Assembly (NCBI RefSeq): GCF_000332055.1
Contig: NZ_ALVZ01000230.1
Coordinates: forward strand, 1-64,000
Direction: 5' to 3'
DNA: 64,000 nucleotides
DNA from: Xenococcus sp. PCC 7305
GTDB taxonomy: Bacteria; Cyanobacteriota; Cyanobacteriia; Cyanobacteriales; Xenococcaceae
The notes below the pieces were generated by a model, which was not told where the DNA came from, searched no databases, and saw nothing but the letters and a program-made list of their open reading frames with translations. Below, piece after piece: positions 18,360-28,827 of the stretch. The translations under genes and the position numbers were made by a program. Every line of letters starts with the position of its first letter. Position 1 is the stretch's first letter.

Positions 18360-19764
18360 AGCGGCGCTCCGTCGCATCGAATCCTTACTCGGTGATGCAA
18401 ACAATCAGATTTCGCGACGTGCTTTGGCTTTATTGTTATTGCAACAAGATCCGATAACGCGATCGCAATTGGAGAAAGAAACATTTTTTCCAGAGATTGA
18501 GAGAATTATTACCGAGACTCAGGCGAGTATGTCTGAGTCATTGACCTTTGAGATAGCTCAATCTAGGCATCAGCTAGCAATGGCAATTGAACAAGATGTG
18601 ACCATTCAACACCCAAGGCAAAGAACTCTTAAATATGAATGGCTACATCGATTGACTGTGCATCCTGTTACTGGAATCCCGATTCTGGCTCTAGTTCTCT
18701 ATTTTGGGATCTATCAGTTTGTCGGGGTATTTGGTGGCGGAACTTTAGTTGATGGGATTGAAGGTTTTTTTGAATCTCAAATTAATCCGATTGTCAATAA
18801 TCTGGTTGCGGCAATCTTTCCTTGGCAAGTCATTCAGGATTTATTGGCTAATGATTACGGCATTATTACTTTGGGGATTCGTTACGCTGTGGCGATCGTT
18901 TTGCCCATTGTTGCAACTTTCTTCCTCATGTTTTCCCTCTTAGAAGATAGTGGTTACCTACCTCGTCTATCTTTATTAGTAGATAGATTGTTTAAAACTA
19001 TTGGACTTTCTGGAAGATCGATTATCCCCTTAATTTTGGGTTTAGGCTGCGGTACGATGGCAACTCTGGTTACTCGCACCCTAGAAAGTAAACGAGAAAG
19101 AATTATTGCGACTTTGCTATTGGCGTTAACTATTCCCTGCTCCGCACAACTAGGTGTGATTTTAGGTTTACTTTCCCAAGAACCCACAGCTTTGTTTGTC
19201 TGGGCCACTGTAATGGTAATAATTTTCCTGGGTATTGGATTTTTAGCGGGAAAAGTTGTTCCAGGAAATGCTTCTTGTTTCTATATGGAAATTCCTCCGC
19301 TGAGATTACCGCGACCTCAAGCGATCCTGACTAAGACCTATGTTCGTCTTAAATGGTATTTTGGCGAAATTCTACCTTTATTTATTTTGGCTTCAGTCTT
19401 AATTTGGTTAGGCAAACTTACAGGATTATTCGATTTATTGGTCAGGGCATTAGAGCCAATAATGCTCTGGTTGGGATTACCCAAAGAAGCAGCACCGACT
19501 TTTCTCTATGGATTTTTCCGTCGGGATTATGGGGCAGCGGGAATGTTCGATTTACATTCTTCGGGAATTTTAGCTGGGCAGCAATTGGTTGTTGCAGCAG
19601 TTACTTTAACCTTATTTATTCCCTGTATCGCGCAACTGCAATTTATGTTTAAAGAACGAGGCATCAAAAACACAATTTTGATTGCTATTTTTGTGGTTTT
19701 CTTTGCCTTTGGCTTAGGCTATATACTCAATCAATTATTAACAATTATGGAGGTTGGTTTTTAA
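18325..19764 (+). CDS. feoB: FeoB C-terminal half: membrane permease domain
   Basis: Membrane half of FeoB, 479 aa. It begins with a helical segment (YPSPIEAALRRIESLL) and then has about eight hydrophobic spans. These include the two Gate-type motifs with conserved Cys: LILGLGCGTMATLV followed by TIPCSAQLG, and later LFIPCIAQLQ. Its ATG is preceded at good distance by AAGGTGG inside the upstream gene, so it can be translated on its own. Together the halves give 687 aa, close to a normal FeoB. feoA follows directly. Confidence 0.88.
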   Translation: MSNQLLYPSPIEAALRRIESLLGDANNQISRRALALLLLQQDPITRSQLEKETFFPEIERIITETQASMSESLTFEIAQSRHQLAMAIEQDVTIQHPRQRTLKYEWLHRLTVHPVTGIPILALVLYFGIYQFVGVFGGGTLVDGIEGFFESQINPIVNNLVAAIFPWQVIQDLLANDYGIITLGIRYAVAIVLPIVATFFLMFSLLEDSGYLPRLSLLVDRLFKTIGLSGRSIIPLILGLGCGTMATLVTRTLESKRERIIATLLLALTIPCSAQLGVILGLLSQEPTALFVWATVMVIIFLGIGFLAGKVVPGNASCFYMEIPPLRLPRPQAILTKTYVRLKWYFGEILPLFILASVLIWLGKLTGLFDLLVRALEPIMLWLGLPKEAAPTFLYGFFRRDYGAAGMFDLHSSGILAGQQLVVAAVTLTLFIPCIAQLQFMFKERGIKNTILIAIFVVFFAFGLGYILNQLLTIMEVGF

Positions 19765-19765
19765 A

Positions 19766-20020
19766 ATGCTTACTCAAGGTTTTACGGTTCAGTATTCTCC
19801 CTTAGATTTTTTAGCAACTAAAACTCAGGGCGTGATTATGGCAATTAGAAATAAAGATGAGCGAGTTGTCAAGAAATTGCTAGCGATGGGGGTTCATAAG
19901 GGAATGCATATTACTTTAGAACAAAGATTTCCTTCTTTTTTGATTAAAGTAGGTCGAACTAGAATCGCGATTGATCGCGATATTGCTCGTTCAATTAAGG
20001 TTAGGGTAATTGGTAAGTAG
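19766..20020 (+). CDS. feoA: FeoA, ferrous iron transport accessory protein
   Basis: An 84-aa SH3-like FeoA protein. It has LAMGVHKGMHITLEQRFP followed by FLIKVGRTRIAIDRDIARSIKV, matching the FeoA core. I take ATG 19766, directly after the feoB stop; an in-frame TTG upstream overlaps feoB. In this operon feoA follows feoB, whereas in enterobacteria it precedes it. It probably modulates FeoB activity. Confidence 0.88.
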   Translation: MLTQGFTVQYSPLDFLATKTQGVIMAIRNKDERVVKKLLAMGVHKGMHITLEQRFPSFLIKVGRTRIAIDRDIARSIKVRVIGK

Positions 20021-20030
20021 AAACGTTGCG

Positions 20031-20074
20031 TTGCACGGACGCGAAACTAATCCTTTAGGGCAATGTCTGTGCAA
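20031..20074 (+). other. Inverted repeat between feoA and modA
   Basis: TTGCACGGAC at 20031-20040 and GTCTGTGCAA at 20065-20074 pair at 9 of 10 positions. There is no T-run. It may be a mild attenuator between the iron and molybdate genes. Confidence 0.4.
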
Positions 20075-20079
20075 AATTT

Positions 20080-20928
20080 ATGGTATTGGGGTTTAAAGTG
20101 ATTATTAAGCAAAAAATATTGGGATTTTTAAGTATTAGTGTTTTGTCGTTGCTATTAGTGCTTAGTAGCGATCGCATACAGAATGTTCAACTGGGAAATC
20201 CCAGTCAAGCTAATTCTTCAACTCAATTAACTGTCTCAGCAGCAGCAAGTCTCAAGAATGTCATAGAAGCAATTGAGCCTTTATACGAGCAAAAATATCC
20301 AGAGACTAAAATCATTTATAATTTTGCTTCTTCTGGCTCTTTGCAACGCCAAATCGAACAGGGCGCACCAGTAGATATCTTTATTTCTGCTGCTGTCGAT
20401 AAGATGGACAGTTTGGAAAAAAAAGATTTGTTGTTAACCCAAACACGCCAAGATTTATTAAAGAATCAAGTCGTTTTGGTTGCTCCTAAGGAAAATAGAA
20501 ATAATAGTCTTCAGCTTGAGAGTTTTGCTGATTTAACTACTAATGACATAACGACAATCGCCCTAGGAGAACCAAACAGCGTTCCTGCGGGTCAGTATGC
20601 CCAGGAAGTATTAACCTCTTTTGAAATTGCCGATCAAGTAAATACGAAAGCTGTTTATGCCAAGGATGTTCGCCAGGTTCTCAATTACGTTGCCACAGGT
20701 AATGTAGATGCGGGGATTGTTTATCGCACCGATGCCCAAGATTCTGAGCAGGTACAAATAGTTGCCACGGCTCCTGAAATTAGCCATTCTCCTGTGGTTT
20801 ATCCCGTTGCTGTGCTCAAGGACAGCGATCGCCCGGAGGCGGCAACTGAACTGATAGAGTTTTTCACTACTCCTGAGGCACAGGCAATATTTGAAAAGTA
20901 TGGGTTTGATGTGGTCATTAATCATTAA
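20080..20928 (+). CDS. modA: Molybdate ABC transporter substrate-binding protein
   Basis: Periplasmic molybdate-binding protein, 282 aa. A hydrophobic signal segment lies at about residues 9-28 (ILGFLSISVLSLLLVLSS). Ligand-contact regions typical of ModA follow: TVSAAASLKNV, FNFASSGSLQRQIEQGAP-like block with ASSGSL, PVDIFISA, GEPNSVPAGQYA and the TGNVDAGIVYRTDA block. It precedes the fused modBC gene and supplies Mo for FeMo-co. An alternative GTG start lies at 20098. Confidence 0.95.
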   Translation: MVLGFKVIIKQKILGFLSISVLSLLLVLSSDRIQNVQLGNPSQANSSTQLTVSAAASLKNVIEAIEPLYEQKYPETKIIYNFASSGSLQRQIEQGAPVDIFISAAVDKMDSLEKKDLLLTQTRQDLLKNQVVLVAPKENRNNSLQLESFADLTTNDITTIALGEPNSVPAGQYAQEVLTSFEIADQVNTKAVYAKDVRQVLNYVATGNVDAGIVYRTDAQDSEQVQIVATAPEISHSPVVYPVAVLKDSDRPEAATELIEFFTTPEAQAIFEKYGFDVVINH

Positions 20929-20954
20929 TCATTAACCATTGACTAAAAAAAACT

Positions 20955-20986
20955 CCCCAATTCCCCAATTCCCCAATTCCCCAAAA
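20955..20986. repeat. CCCCAATT tandem repeat
   Basis: Three perfect CCCCAATT units from 20955 and a fourth partial unit (CCCCAA), in the 86-bp gap between modA and modBC. Confidence 0.85.
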
Positions 20987-21014
20987 TATATTTAAAGCTG
21001 CCCTCTGCCTTCAA

Positions 21015-22898
21015 ATGACTAACCTAATTCCAATTTGGATATCTCTTAAAACAGCCACTACTGCCACGATAATTACTTTTTTCTTCGGGATTATTGCCGC
21101 TTGGTGGATGTTGAATTATCAGGGTAAATCTAAAGGATTAATTGAGGGTGCATTGACGGCTCCTTTGGTACTTCCCCCCACAGTAGTGGGTTTTTTATTA
21201 TTACTAATATTGGGTAAAAACGGCTTTATTGGTCAATTATTAGATAATTTTGGTATTACCGTTATTTTCTCCTGGTATGCTACTGTTATCGCCTCTACAG
21301 TAGTTGCCTTTCCCCTCATGTATAAAACTGCCTTGGGAGCATTCCGGCAAATTGATTCTAATCTGCTGGCCTGCGCGAGAACTCTGGGAGCTTCAGAATG
21401 GACAGTTTTTTGGCGAATTATTTTACCTTTAGCCAAACCGGGCCTGATTGCTGGGACTTTGCTCGCTTTTGCTCGTGCTTTGGGTGAATTTGGTGCAACT
21501 TTAATGCTAGCCGGTTCAATTCCTGGGAGGACTGAAACAATTCCGATCGCAATTTTCTTTGCTGTTGAAGGAGGGGAAATGGATCGGGCGCTATTATTGG
21601 TCATTATTATGCTGGCAATTTCCTTAGGCGTAATTATGGCAACCTACCATTGGACAGAAGGGAGTAGAGGAAGCAGAGGAAGCAGGGGTCATTTTGGTTT
21701 TATAGACAAAGTCATTACTGATTTAGATCAGAGAAAACCGATTTCCCATCAACAAAAATCCTTAGATTATCCTGTGCCTAAAGCCAAAATTGAATTAACT
21801 GTTGATATCCAAAAACAACTACCGGGATTTCTCTTAGATGTTAGCTTCAAGACAGATCAAACTCCTTTAGGTTTGCTAGGTGGTTCTGGCGCGGGGAAGA
21901 GTCTTATTTTGCGTTGTATTGCCGGATTGGAGCAACCTGATCGAGGGCGTATTGTATTAAATGGTCGGGTCTTATTTGATTCAGCGCGAGGTATTAATCT
22001 CCCGCCACGCGATCGCGGATGCGGCTTTTTATTCCAAAATTATGCCCTATTTCCCCATCTCACTATTGCGGAGAATATTGCCTTTGGCCTGCCGAGAAGC
22101 CAATCTCCCAGAGCTATCAAACAAGAAGTAGAGCAGCAATTGATCGCCGTCGATTTACCAGGAATCAGCGATCGCTACCCCACGGAACTTTCAGGGGGAC
22201 AGCAACAAAGAGTAGCTCTAGCCAGAGCAAAAGCAAGCAAACCAGGAATAATGCTTCTCGATGAGCCTTTTTCTGCTTTAGATACTTATTTGCGAGATAA
22301 ACAGGAAAAACTGCTGAGAAATAATCTTATTACCTATCAAGGAGTAACTTTATTTATTACCCATAATCTAGAAGAAGCCTATCGAGTATGTCCCAATTTA
22401 TTGGTGATAGATCGGGGTCAAGCGATCGCTCAAGGCACAAAGCAGGATATTTTTGAGCATCCTCGCAATTTTAAGACCGCGCAGCTAACCGGCTGCAAAA
22501 ACTTTTCTCGTGCTGTTGCAATCTCAGACCGACAGGTGAAAGCGATCGACTGGGGTTGTATTTTCGAGGTAATCGAACCATTACCAACATCTTTGGAATA
22601 TGTGGGAATTCGGGCTCATCAGTTAATCCTGACGAAATTCGAGGAAGCACCCTTATTTCAAGATGGAGTTTCGCTAACTGATTCAGAAAACGAGATCAAT
22701 AATTTTCCTTGTTGGCTAGCAACTATTAGTGAGACCCAACACCGCATGACTTTATATCTTAAGTTAAACCAACCAGCTAATCATCCTGAAGATTATCATC
22801 TACAAGCAGAGGTTTTTAAAGACAAATGGGTGGAGTTGAAAGATCATCCTCTGCCCTGGAAAATTCAATTTAATCCTCTGAAAATTATTGTTATTTGA
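21015..22898 (+). CDS. modBC: Fused molybdate ABC permease and ATPase ModBC
   Basis: A 627-aa fusion. Residues 1-215 are the ModB permease, with about five spans and the EAA loop GASEWTVFWRIILPLAKPG. The C-terminal part, from about 255, is the ModC ATPase: Walker A GGSGAGKS near 290, signature LSGGQQQR, Walker B IMLLDEP and the switch His in FITHNLEEA. It ends in a TOBE-like molybdate-sensing tail. The two are joined by a linker containing GSRGSRGSRG, encoded by 9-bp repeats (GAAGCAGAG-like, about 21660-21690), so a simple repeat lies in frame at the fusion joint. ModBC fusions are known in cyanobacteria. Confidence 0.93.
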   Translation: MTNLIPIWISLKTATTATIITFFFGIIAAWWMLNYQGKSKGLIEGALTAPLVLPPTVVGFLLLLILGKNGFIGQLLDNFGITVIFSWYATVIASTVVAFPLMYKTALGAFRQIDSNLLACARTLGASEWTVFWRIILPLAKPGLIAGTLLAFARALGEFGATLMLAGSIPGRTETIPIAIFFAVEGGEMDRALLLVIIMLAISLGVIMATYHWTEGSRGSRGSRGHFGFIDKVITDLDQRKPISHQQKSLDYPVPKAKIELTVDIQKQLPGFLLDVSFKTDQTPLGLLGGSGAGKSLILRCIAGLEQPDRGRIVLNGRVLFDSARGINLPPRDRGCGFLFQNYALFPHLTIAENIAFGLPRSQSPRAIKQEVEQQLIAVDLPGISDRYPTELSGGQQQRVALARAKASKPGIMLLDEPFSALDTYLRDKQEKLLRNNLITYQGVTLFITHNLEEAYRVCPNLLVIDRGQAIAQGTKQDIFEHPRNFKTAQLTGCKNFSRAVAISDRQVKAIDWGCIFEVIEPLPTSLEYVGIRAHQLILTKFEEAPLFQDGVSLTDSENEINNFPCWLATISETQHRMTLYLKLNQPANHPEDYHLQAEVFKDKWVELKDHPLPWKIQFNPLKIIVI

Positions 22899-23346
22899 CC
22901 AGGACTTCGTCTTTGAAGGCAGAAGGCAGAAGGCAGAAGGAGCAAGTATTAGGTTTTAGGTTGGAAAGAGTATTAACTAAATATTAATTTATGAGCTATT
23001 CTCAGCAAATGGTAGCCTCTATTGCTTTTAAGTTTGGCTTTTGTTTGTTCAATTTAGGTATGTGTATCTGAAGTGGAAACAAACATAGTGAAGATATGAA
23101 GCTTCACATATTCAATATGGGAATAAAAAGCTTGTAGCCAACTACCGAGAGAGTTTATCGGCATTAAATCCCCTTATAAGCAAGTAAGACTTCTACCTCT
23201 GCCCTTGCGCAGCTCTACCCGAAGAGTCTCTGCCCTCTGCCCTCTGCCCTCTGCCCTCTGCCCTCTGCCCTCTGCCCTCTGCCCTCTGCCCTCTGCCCTC
23301 TGCCTTCATTAGATTTTAGAAACTTCTCAACAGACAAGAAAATTTT
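22899..23346. other. Gene-free stretch with heptamer repeats
   Basis: It contains about three GGCAGAA units near 22917-22939 and eleven perfect CTCTGCC units at 23228-23304 (77 bp). Between them is AT-rich sequence without a convincing ORF. It separates modBC from glgX and should hold the glgX promoter, which I cannot place. Confidence 0.8.
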
Positions 23347-25479
23347 ATGTTTACAACAAGCAATGCTAGTAACTCAGCATTAAAAGAATTTCTTGCTCCC
23401 ACCAATGATACTCAGCCGGGAAAAAGTTTTCCCCTAGGCGCGACTATCTATCCTGATGGAGTAAACTTTTGTATTTTTTCCCATGCTCAAGGAATTGAAT
23501 TACTATTATTCGACGATCCCGAAGCACCTCAGCCTTCGAGAGTAATTGTTTTAGACCCGAAGGTCAATTGCAGTTGCAACTACTGGCATATTTTTATCCC
23601 AGGACTAAAATCAGGACAAGTATATGCCTATCGCGCCTATGGTCCATATCTACCAGAAAAAGGCTTACGTTTTGATGGGTCGAAAGTTCTGCTAGATCCT
23701 TATGCTAAGGCGATCGCTGGTGAGGGAATTTATGATCGCCAGATAGCTAGCCAACCAATTGATAATTGCGCTCAATCATTAAGAGGCATTGTCGTCGATA
23801 CTAGTACTTACGATTGGCAAGGGGATCGCCATCCCCGCACTCCCTATGCTTCTAGCATTATCTATGAAATGCATGTCGGAGCCTTTACTAATCACCCCAA
23901 TTCTGGCATCAGTCAGCAAAAACGAGGTACTTTTGCTGGATTAATCGAAAAAATCCCCTATTTACAAGAATTGGGCATTACGGCAGTAGAATTGCTGCCT
24001 ATTCAATCCTTTGATGCCAATGATGCGCCCAAGGGACTAAAAAATTATTGGGGTTACAGTACCATCAACTTTTTTTCTCTGCATAATAGCTACAGTTCTC
24101 GTGCCGATCCTTTAGGAGCTCTAGATGAATTTCGCGATCTGGTTAAAGCTTTACATCAAGCAGGGATTGAAGTGATTCTGGATGTTGTATTTAACCATAC
24201 TGCCGAAGGCAACCATCAAGGGCCCACAATTTCCTGGCGTGGTTTAGATAATCAAACCTACTATATCCTGTCAGAAGATGCGGCTAACTACCATAACTAT
24301 AGTGGGTGCGGGAATAGTCTTAAGGCTAATCACCCAGTGGTCGGCCGCTTTATTATTGATTGCTTGCGCTATTGGGTGACGCAAATGCATGTCGATGGTT
24401 TTCGTTTCGATTTGGCTTCAGTTTTAGCCAGAGACGCCGCAGGAGCTTCTCTGTGGCACACTTCCATTATTACCGCTAATATTTTATGGGCGATCGAATC
24501 TGATCCTGTATTGGCGGGAACGAAGTTAATTGCTGAGCCTTGGGATGCTTCTGGACTCTATGGAGTAGGACGTTTTGTCGATTTAGGAGATTGGTTCTCC
24601 GAATGGAATGGGCCTTTTCGCGATGATGTCCGTCGTTTCATCAAAGGCGACTCGGGAATGGTGAGTTCCTTGGCTGCGAGGATTTTAGCTAGTCCTGATA
24701 TCTATTCTCGCTCTGATACGGATATTAACCGCAGTATTAATTTTGTGACCTGTCACGACGGCTTTACTCTCAATGATTTAGTTTCCTATAATCAAAAACA
24801 TAATCAAGCCAATAGAGAAGATAGTCGCGATGGGGCAAATGATAACTATAGCTGGAATTGTGGGATAGAAGGAGCAACCGAAGATCCTGAAATAGCCAAG
24901 CTCAGGCTAAAGCAGATTAAAAACTTTTTTACCGTGCTGCTGATGTCTCAAGGGACACCAATGATTTTGATGGGAGACGAAGTCAGAAGGACTCAGCAAG
25001 GAAATAACAATACCTATTGTCAAAATAACGAACTGGCTTGGTTTGATTGGAGTTTGACGGAGAAAAATCAAGGTTTATTTCGTTTTGTCAACAGTACCAT
25101 CGCTTTGATTCAAGGATTGGAAGTTTTTCGTCTAGAAACACCATTAGCCACCGAACGAGGAAGTGAACCCTACTTAATTTGGCATGGGGTGAAGCTAAAT
25201 CAGCCAGATGATTGCGAAGATTCTCATTATGTGGGCTTTACCTTAGCCTATCCCAAATTTGGCGAATGTCTCCAGGTTATGTTTAATGCCTATTGGGAAT
25301 CTCTAACTTACGAGTTACCTCAATTACTTCCAGAACATAATTGGTATCGCATTATTGATACTTCCTTAACTGCACCAGAGGATTTTTGCGACCTGAAAAC
25401 AGCACCTCTAGTAGCAGATCCCTATTATCAAGTTGCCCCTCGAAGTTCAGTAGTTTTGATGGCAAAATATGATACTTAA
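23347..25479 (+). CDS. glgX: Glycogen debranching enzyme GlgX
   Basis: GH13 isoamylase-type debranching enzyme that hydrolyses alpha-1,6 links of glycogen after phosphorylase action. The 710-aa product has an N-terminal CBM48-like domain ([17 protein letters not shown]). The catalytic barrel follows: [22 protein letters not shown] (nucleophile Asp), AEPWD (acid Glu) and the [14 protein letters not shown] motif (third acidic residue). Length and motifs are normal. Placed before the fermentation genes, it would release stored carbon for dark metabolism and nitrogen fixation. Confidence 0.93.
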   Translation: MFTTSNASNSALKEFLAPTNDTQPGKSFPLGATIYPDGVNFCIFSHAQGIELLLFDDPEAPQPSRVIVLDPKVNCSCNYWHIFIPGLKSGQVYAYRAYGPYLPEKGLRFDGSKVLLDPYAKAIAGEGIYDRQIASQPIDNCAQSLRGIVVDTSTYDWQGDRHPRTPYASSIIYEMHVGAFTNHPNSGISQQKRGTFAGLIEKIPYLQELGITAVELLPIQSFDANDAPKGLKNYWGYSTINFFSLHNSYSSRADPLGALDEFRDLVKALHQAGIEVILDVVFNHTAEGNHQGPTISWRGLDNQTYYILSEDAANYHNYSGCGNSLKANHPVVGRFIIDCLRYWVTQMHVDGFRFDLASVLARDAAGASLWHTSIITANILWAIESDPVLAGTKLIAEPWDASGLYGVGRFVDLGDWFSEWNGPFRDDVRRFIKGDSGMVSSLAARILASPDIYSRSDTDINRSINFVTCHDGFTLNDLVSYNQKHNQANREDSRDGANDNYSWNCGIEGATEDPEIAKLRLKQIKNFFTVLLMSQGTPMILMGDEVRRTQQGNNNTYCQNNELAWFDWSLTEKNQGLFRFVNSTIALIQGLEVFRLETPLATERGSEPYLIWHGVKLNQPDDCEDSHYVGFTLAYPKFGECLQVMFNAYWESLTYELPQLLPEHNWYRIIDTSLTAPEDFCDLKTAPLVADPYYQVAPRSSVVLMAKYDT

Positions 25480-25536
25480 TCAAATTGATCTAGGGGCGCG
25501 TTGCGATGCGCTCTGTAGGTTAGTAATGAAAAAGTT

Positions 25537-25570
25537 GATCTGCGATCTTATTGAACAGAGATCGCAGATC
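25537..25570. terminator. Hairpin between convergent glgX and acyl-CoA synthetase genes
   Basis: GATCTGCGATCT at 25537-25548 pairs perfectly with AGATCGCAGATC at 25559-25570 (12 bp, 10-nt loop). It lies between two converging genes, so a bidirectional terminator is likely, although the T-run is poor. Confidence 0.65.
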
Positions 25571-25588
25571 AGCTAACTAATAACTTAA

Positions 25589-28345
25589 CTAAGAACCTAG
25601 ATCGAAATTTACGTGAACCATATTCATCTCGCTTTTTAGGATAAAACCTAGTTTCCGGCATAAATGCTGCATGGTATAGTTTTCGGGCAGGATTTCTGCC
25701 TTAATACAGCTGAGTTTTTCCTGGCGACCAATATCAAGCAAAAAGTATAGTAACTCCGTACCCAGACCTACTCCCTGGTGGCGATCGCTAACTAACATGC
25801 CAAATTTCGCCTCATTAGTTCCATGGATTTTGCTCAAACGACCCACGCCCAGAATTTCTCGCTTTTGAGTATCGGGATCAAGGGACTCTGCCACTAAAGC
25901 TAACTCCCGCTCATAATCGATAAAACAAATACTGGTTAGTCTTTCATGGGAAATTCTGGTTTGAAACTTTATTAAATGAAAATACCTTAAATAAATACTT
26001 TCCTCCGAAACTGTTTGGTGAAACTCAACAATCAGGGGCTCGTCTTCAGGGCGAATAGGACGAATTGTGACCTTTTTACCATCTCTTAATGTCCAATGTT
26101 TGATATATTGGCTCGGATAGGGTCGGATAGCTAAATTGGGAAGACTATTACTATTGTCTTCTGCCTCAATGTCCTGGCTATCATGGAGCAATACCCGAGC
26201 ATCCAATGCTAATAGGGATTCGCTCGATGCTAGTAGCGGATTAATATCAATTTCTTTAATCCAGGGATTTTCGACCACTAGCTGACTAAAACGCACCATC
26301 AACTTAGCTAGGGCCGTCAAATCTACAGCTTCCCGACCTCTAACTCCTTGGAGAGCCTCATAGATGCGAGTTTGTTTGATCATCCTCCGGGCTAAGGTTG
26401 TATTTAGAGGTGGTAATGCCAAGGCACGATCCTTGAAGACTTCTACTAATTGTCCTCCGGTGCCAAATAGTAAAACGGGCCCAAATTGCTCATCGATACT
26501 ACTCCCAATAATGAGTTCGTAGCCATCTAGTTTGACCATTGGCTGCACTGTAACGCCCAGGAAAGAGGATGGGGCGATATTTTCCACAGAATCTTTAATC
26601 AAGTTATAGGCATTGCTAACAGCAGCTGCGTTACTTAAATTAAGCTGCACTCCGCCGACGTCAGTTTTGTGGGTGATAGTTTCGGAGTGGAGCTTGAGAA
26701 CTACTGGATAACCAATTTCTGAAGCTATTGCTACCGCTTGTTCTGGTGAGGTTGCGATCTCTGTCGTTACGGTCGGAATACCATAAGCAGATAATAACTT
26801 TTTCGATTCATATTCTGTTAATAGAGTGCGCCCGGCATCTTTGGCTCCATCGATAATACCTGTTGCGGTAGTCCGACAAATTTTGCGATCTTCTTCTTCT
26901 GCTAGGATCGGAGTCTCATATAATCCTTTGAGATTATAACTATAGTGCCACATCAAGTTAAACAGATGAGCCGCAGTATCCGGATAGGGAATAGTATAGA
27001 TTCCTGCCCGCTTGAGAATATGATCTCCATCGGCAACTTTTTCTCCTCCCATCCAGCTAGCGAGTAAGGGTTTACCCTTTAATTCTTTGGCCGTTTCCTG
27101 TAGTTGAAAGGCTATTTTGGTAGCATCAGTCATAGCCTGAGGAGTCAGGATCACAAGTAAGCCATCACTATTTTGATCTTCTGCTAAGATCTTGAGGGTT
27201 TTTGTATAACGTTCTGCTGTAGCATCCCCCAAAATATCGACAGGATTGTCGCGACTCCAATGATTGGGCAATACTTGATCCAATTTAGCAATCGTCTCGC
27301 TCGATAGTTGGGCTAAGGTTCCTTGATTTTTGATCACCGAATCAGTTGCTAAGACTCCTGGCCCCCCAGCATTAGTCAAAATAGTTAACCTATTACCCTT
27401 CGGACGAGGTTGTTTGGCGAGAAGTTCGGTCATATTAAAGAGGTCTTCAATCGTATCCACTCGTAATACCCCGCAACGACGGAAAGCTGCGTCTAAAACC
27501 TCATCACTCCCAGCTAAGGTCCCTGTGTGGGATGCGGCTGCTTTAGCTGCTGCTCCAGTACGACCCCCTTTAATGACAATAATTGGTTTGGACAGGGCGA
27601 CTTCTCTAGCGGCGGAGAGAAAAGAGCGGGCATCTCCAATCGACTCCATGTAAATTGCAATGCTTTTTGTGGCAGGATCATCACCAAGATGATAAATCAA
27701 ATCACCCCAACTCACATCTAACATCGAACCAATAGAGACAAAAGCACTAAACCCAACGTTCTCCTGGAAACTCCAGTCTAAAATTGCACTACATAAGGCT
27801 CCACTTTGACTTATAAACCCAACGTTTCCTGGCAGTGCCATGGCTCCAGCAAAGGTCGCATTTAAACCATAGCGAGGACTCATCAATCCCAGACAATTAG
27901 GTCCGATAATTCTTATTTGGCTACGACGAGCTATTGTCAAGATTTCTTGTTCTAGTTCAATGCCGATGGAGCCAATTTCTTTAAATCCAGCCGAAAGAAT
28001 AATTACGCCCTTAACTCCAGCCATCGCACATTGCTCGATGATTTTAGGCACTGTAGCGGCGGGGGTCGCAATGATCGCTAAATCGACTAGTTCAGGAATG
28101 GCGGTTATATCCCTATAAGCTTTGATCCCCAAAACATTATTCCTTTTCGGATTGATGGGGAAGACCGTACCACCAAAAGGACTACTAATGAGGTTCCAAA
28201 GTAATGTTCTCCCTACACTTCCAGGACGATCTGTCGCCCCAATAACAGCTACAGTTCTCGGAGCGAAAAACGCATCTAGGGGGCGTCTCCGAGCATGGAT
28301 GACATCTTGAGCTGTTGTAATAGCTAAATTCATAGAGTTAGTCAT
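25589..28345 (-). CDS. ADP-forming acyl-CoA synthetase / GNAT acetyltransferase fusion
   Basis: A 918-aa protein with four parts. First is a CoA-binding domain ([16 protein letters not shown], about 29-45). A succinyl-CoA-ligase-like domain follows, with [10 protein letters not shown] and the SHTGTLAG phospho-His motif (His273). Next is an ATP-grasp domain (about 500-720) and last a C-terminal GNAT domain (about 745-918, with [20 protein letters not shown]). It resembles the Pat/YfiQ protein acetyltransferases. His273 is kept, so ATP-yielding acetyl-CoA to acetate conversion is possible, as in archaeal ACD. The GNAT domain may acetylate proteins. It lies beside pflB, whose product gives acetyl-CoA. 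Confidence 0.88.
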   Translation of the reverse strand: MTNSMNLAITTAQDVIHARRRPLDAFFAPRTVAVIGATDRPGSVGRTLLWNLISSPFGGTVFPINPKRNNVLGIKAYRDITAIPELVDLAIIATPAATVPKIIEQCAMAGVKGVIILSAGFKEIGSIGIELEQEILTIARRSQIRIIGPNCLGLMSPRYGLNATFAGAMALPGNVGFISQSGALCSAILDWSFQENVGFSAFVSIGSMLDVSWGDLIYHLGDDPATKSIAIYMESIGDARSFLSAAREVALSKPIIVIKGGRTGAAAKAAASHTGTLAGSDEVLDAAFRRCGVLRVDTIEDLFNMTELLAKQPRPKGNRLTILTNAGGPGVLATDSVIKNQGTLAQLSSETIAKLDQVLPNHWSRDNPVDILGDATAERYTKTLKILAEDQNSDGLLVILTPQAMTDATKIAFQLQETAKELKGKPLLASWMGGEKVADGDHILKRAGIYTIPYPDTAAHLFNLMWHYSYNLKGLYETPILAEEEDRKICRTTATGIIDGAKDAGRTLLTEYESKKLLSAYGIPTVTTEIATSPEQAVAIASEIGYPVVLKLHSETITHKTDVGGVQLNLSNAAAVSNAYNLIKDSVENIAPSSFLGVTVQPMVKLDGYELIIGSSIDEQFGPVLLFGTGGQLVEVFKDRALALPPLNTTLARRMIKQTRIYEALQGVRGREAVDLTALAKLMVRFSQLVVENPWIKEIDINPLLASSESLLALDARVLLHDSQDIEAEDNSNSLPNLAIRPYPSQYIKHWTLRDGKKVTIRPIRPEDEPLIVEFHQTVSEESIYLRYFHLIKFQTRISHERLTSICFIDYERELALVAESLDPDTQKREILGVGRLSKIHGTNEAKFGMLVSDRHQGVGLGTELLYFLLDIGRQEKLSCIKAEILPENYTMQHLCRKLGFILKSEMNMVHVNFDLGS

Positions 28346-28827
28346 AAAAATTGCTTCAGGATTTTATAAAATAATACCCAATTTTTCCAATTAATTATAG
28401 ATAATAAATCTGCTGCAAAATGCTGGGAATCAGCTTTTAATTTTTACTTAATATTTGTAATTTACCATTAGTTATGCAAGATACTAAAAATAGAATATTA
28501 TCTTGTATAATGATTGTGGAGGGCGGTGAATGTCTTGTTTGTTAAGTGAAAACACCGACGGCTCAAGATAAATGGTATCTAAATATATTTTACTGTAATA
28601 GACTTTTCTGAATACCTTGTCTTGAGAAAGTTGAATGAATTAATTGTACTCAAATGTACTCATAAATTATAATTTAAGGTACTCAAGAATTTTACTTTCT
28701 CCAAATTACAATTACTATCTAAAACCTCGTTTTATTTCTCTAGAATCTAATTGATTGAACAAGTAAATCACATAATTCATTGGAAAATGAAAACAGGTAA
28801 ATATAACAGCATAGGAGGTAGATCCCA
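28346..28827 (+). promoter_or_regulatory. Divergent intergenic region with three GTACTCA boxes before pflB
   Basis: A 482-bp gene-free region between the divergently transcribed acyl-CoA synthetase gene and pflB. GTACTCAA at 28646-28653, GTACTCAT at 28656-28663 and GTACTCAA at 28679-28686 are the reverse complement of the TTGAGTAC box seen before nifB, pnt and the NafY operon. A strong ribosome-binding site AGGAGGT lies just before the pflB ATG. The promoter itself was not located. Confidence 0.55.

Noticed and set aside
23228-23304. Tandem array considered as a CRISPR
   Set aside because: Perfect 7-bp units without spacers; it is a simple heptamer repeat. No cas genes are present.
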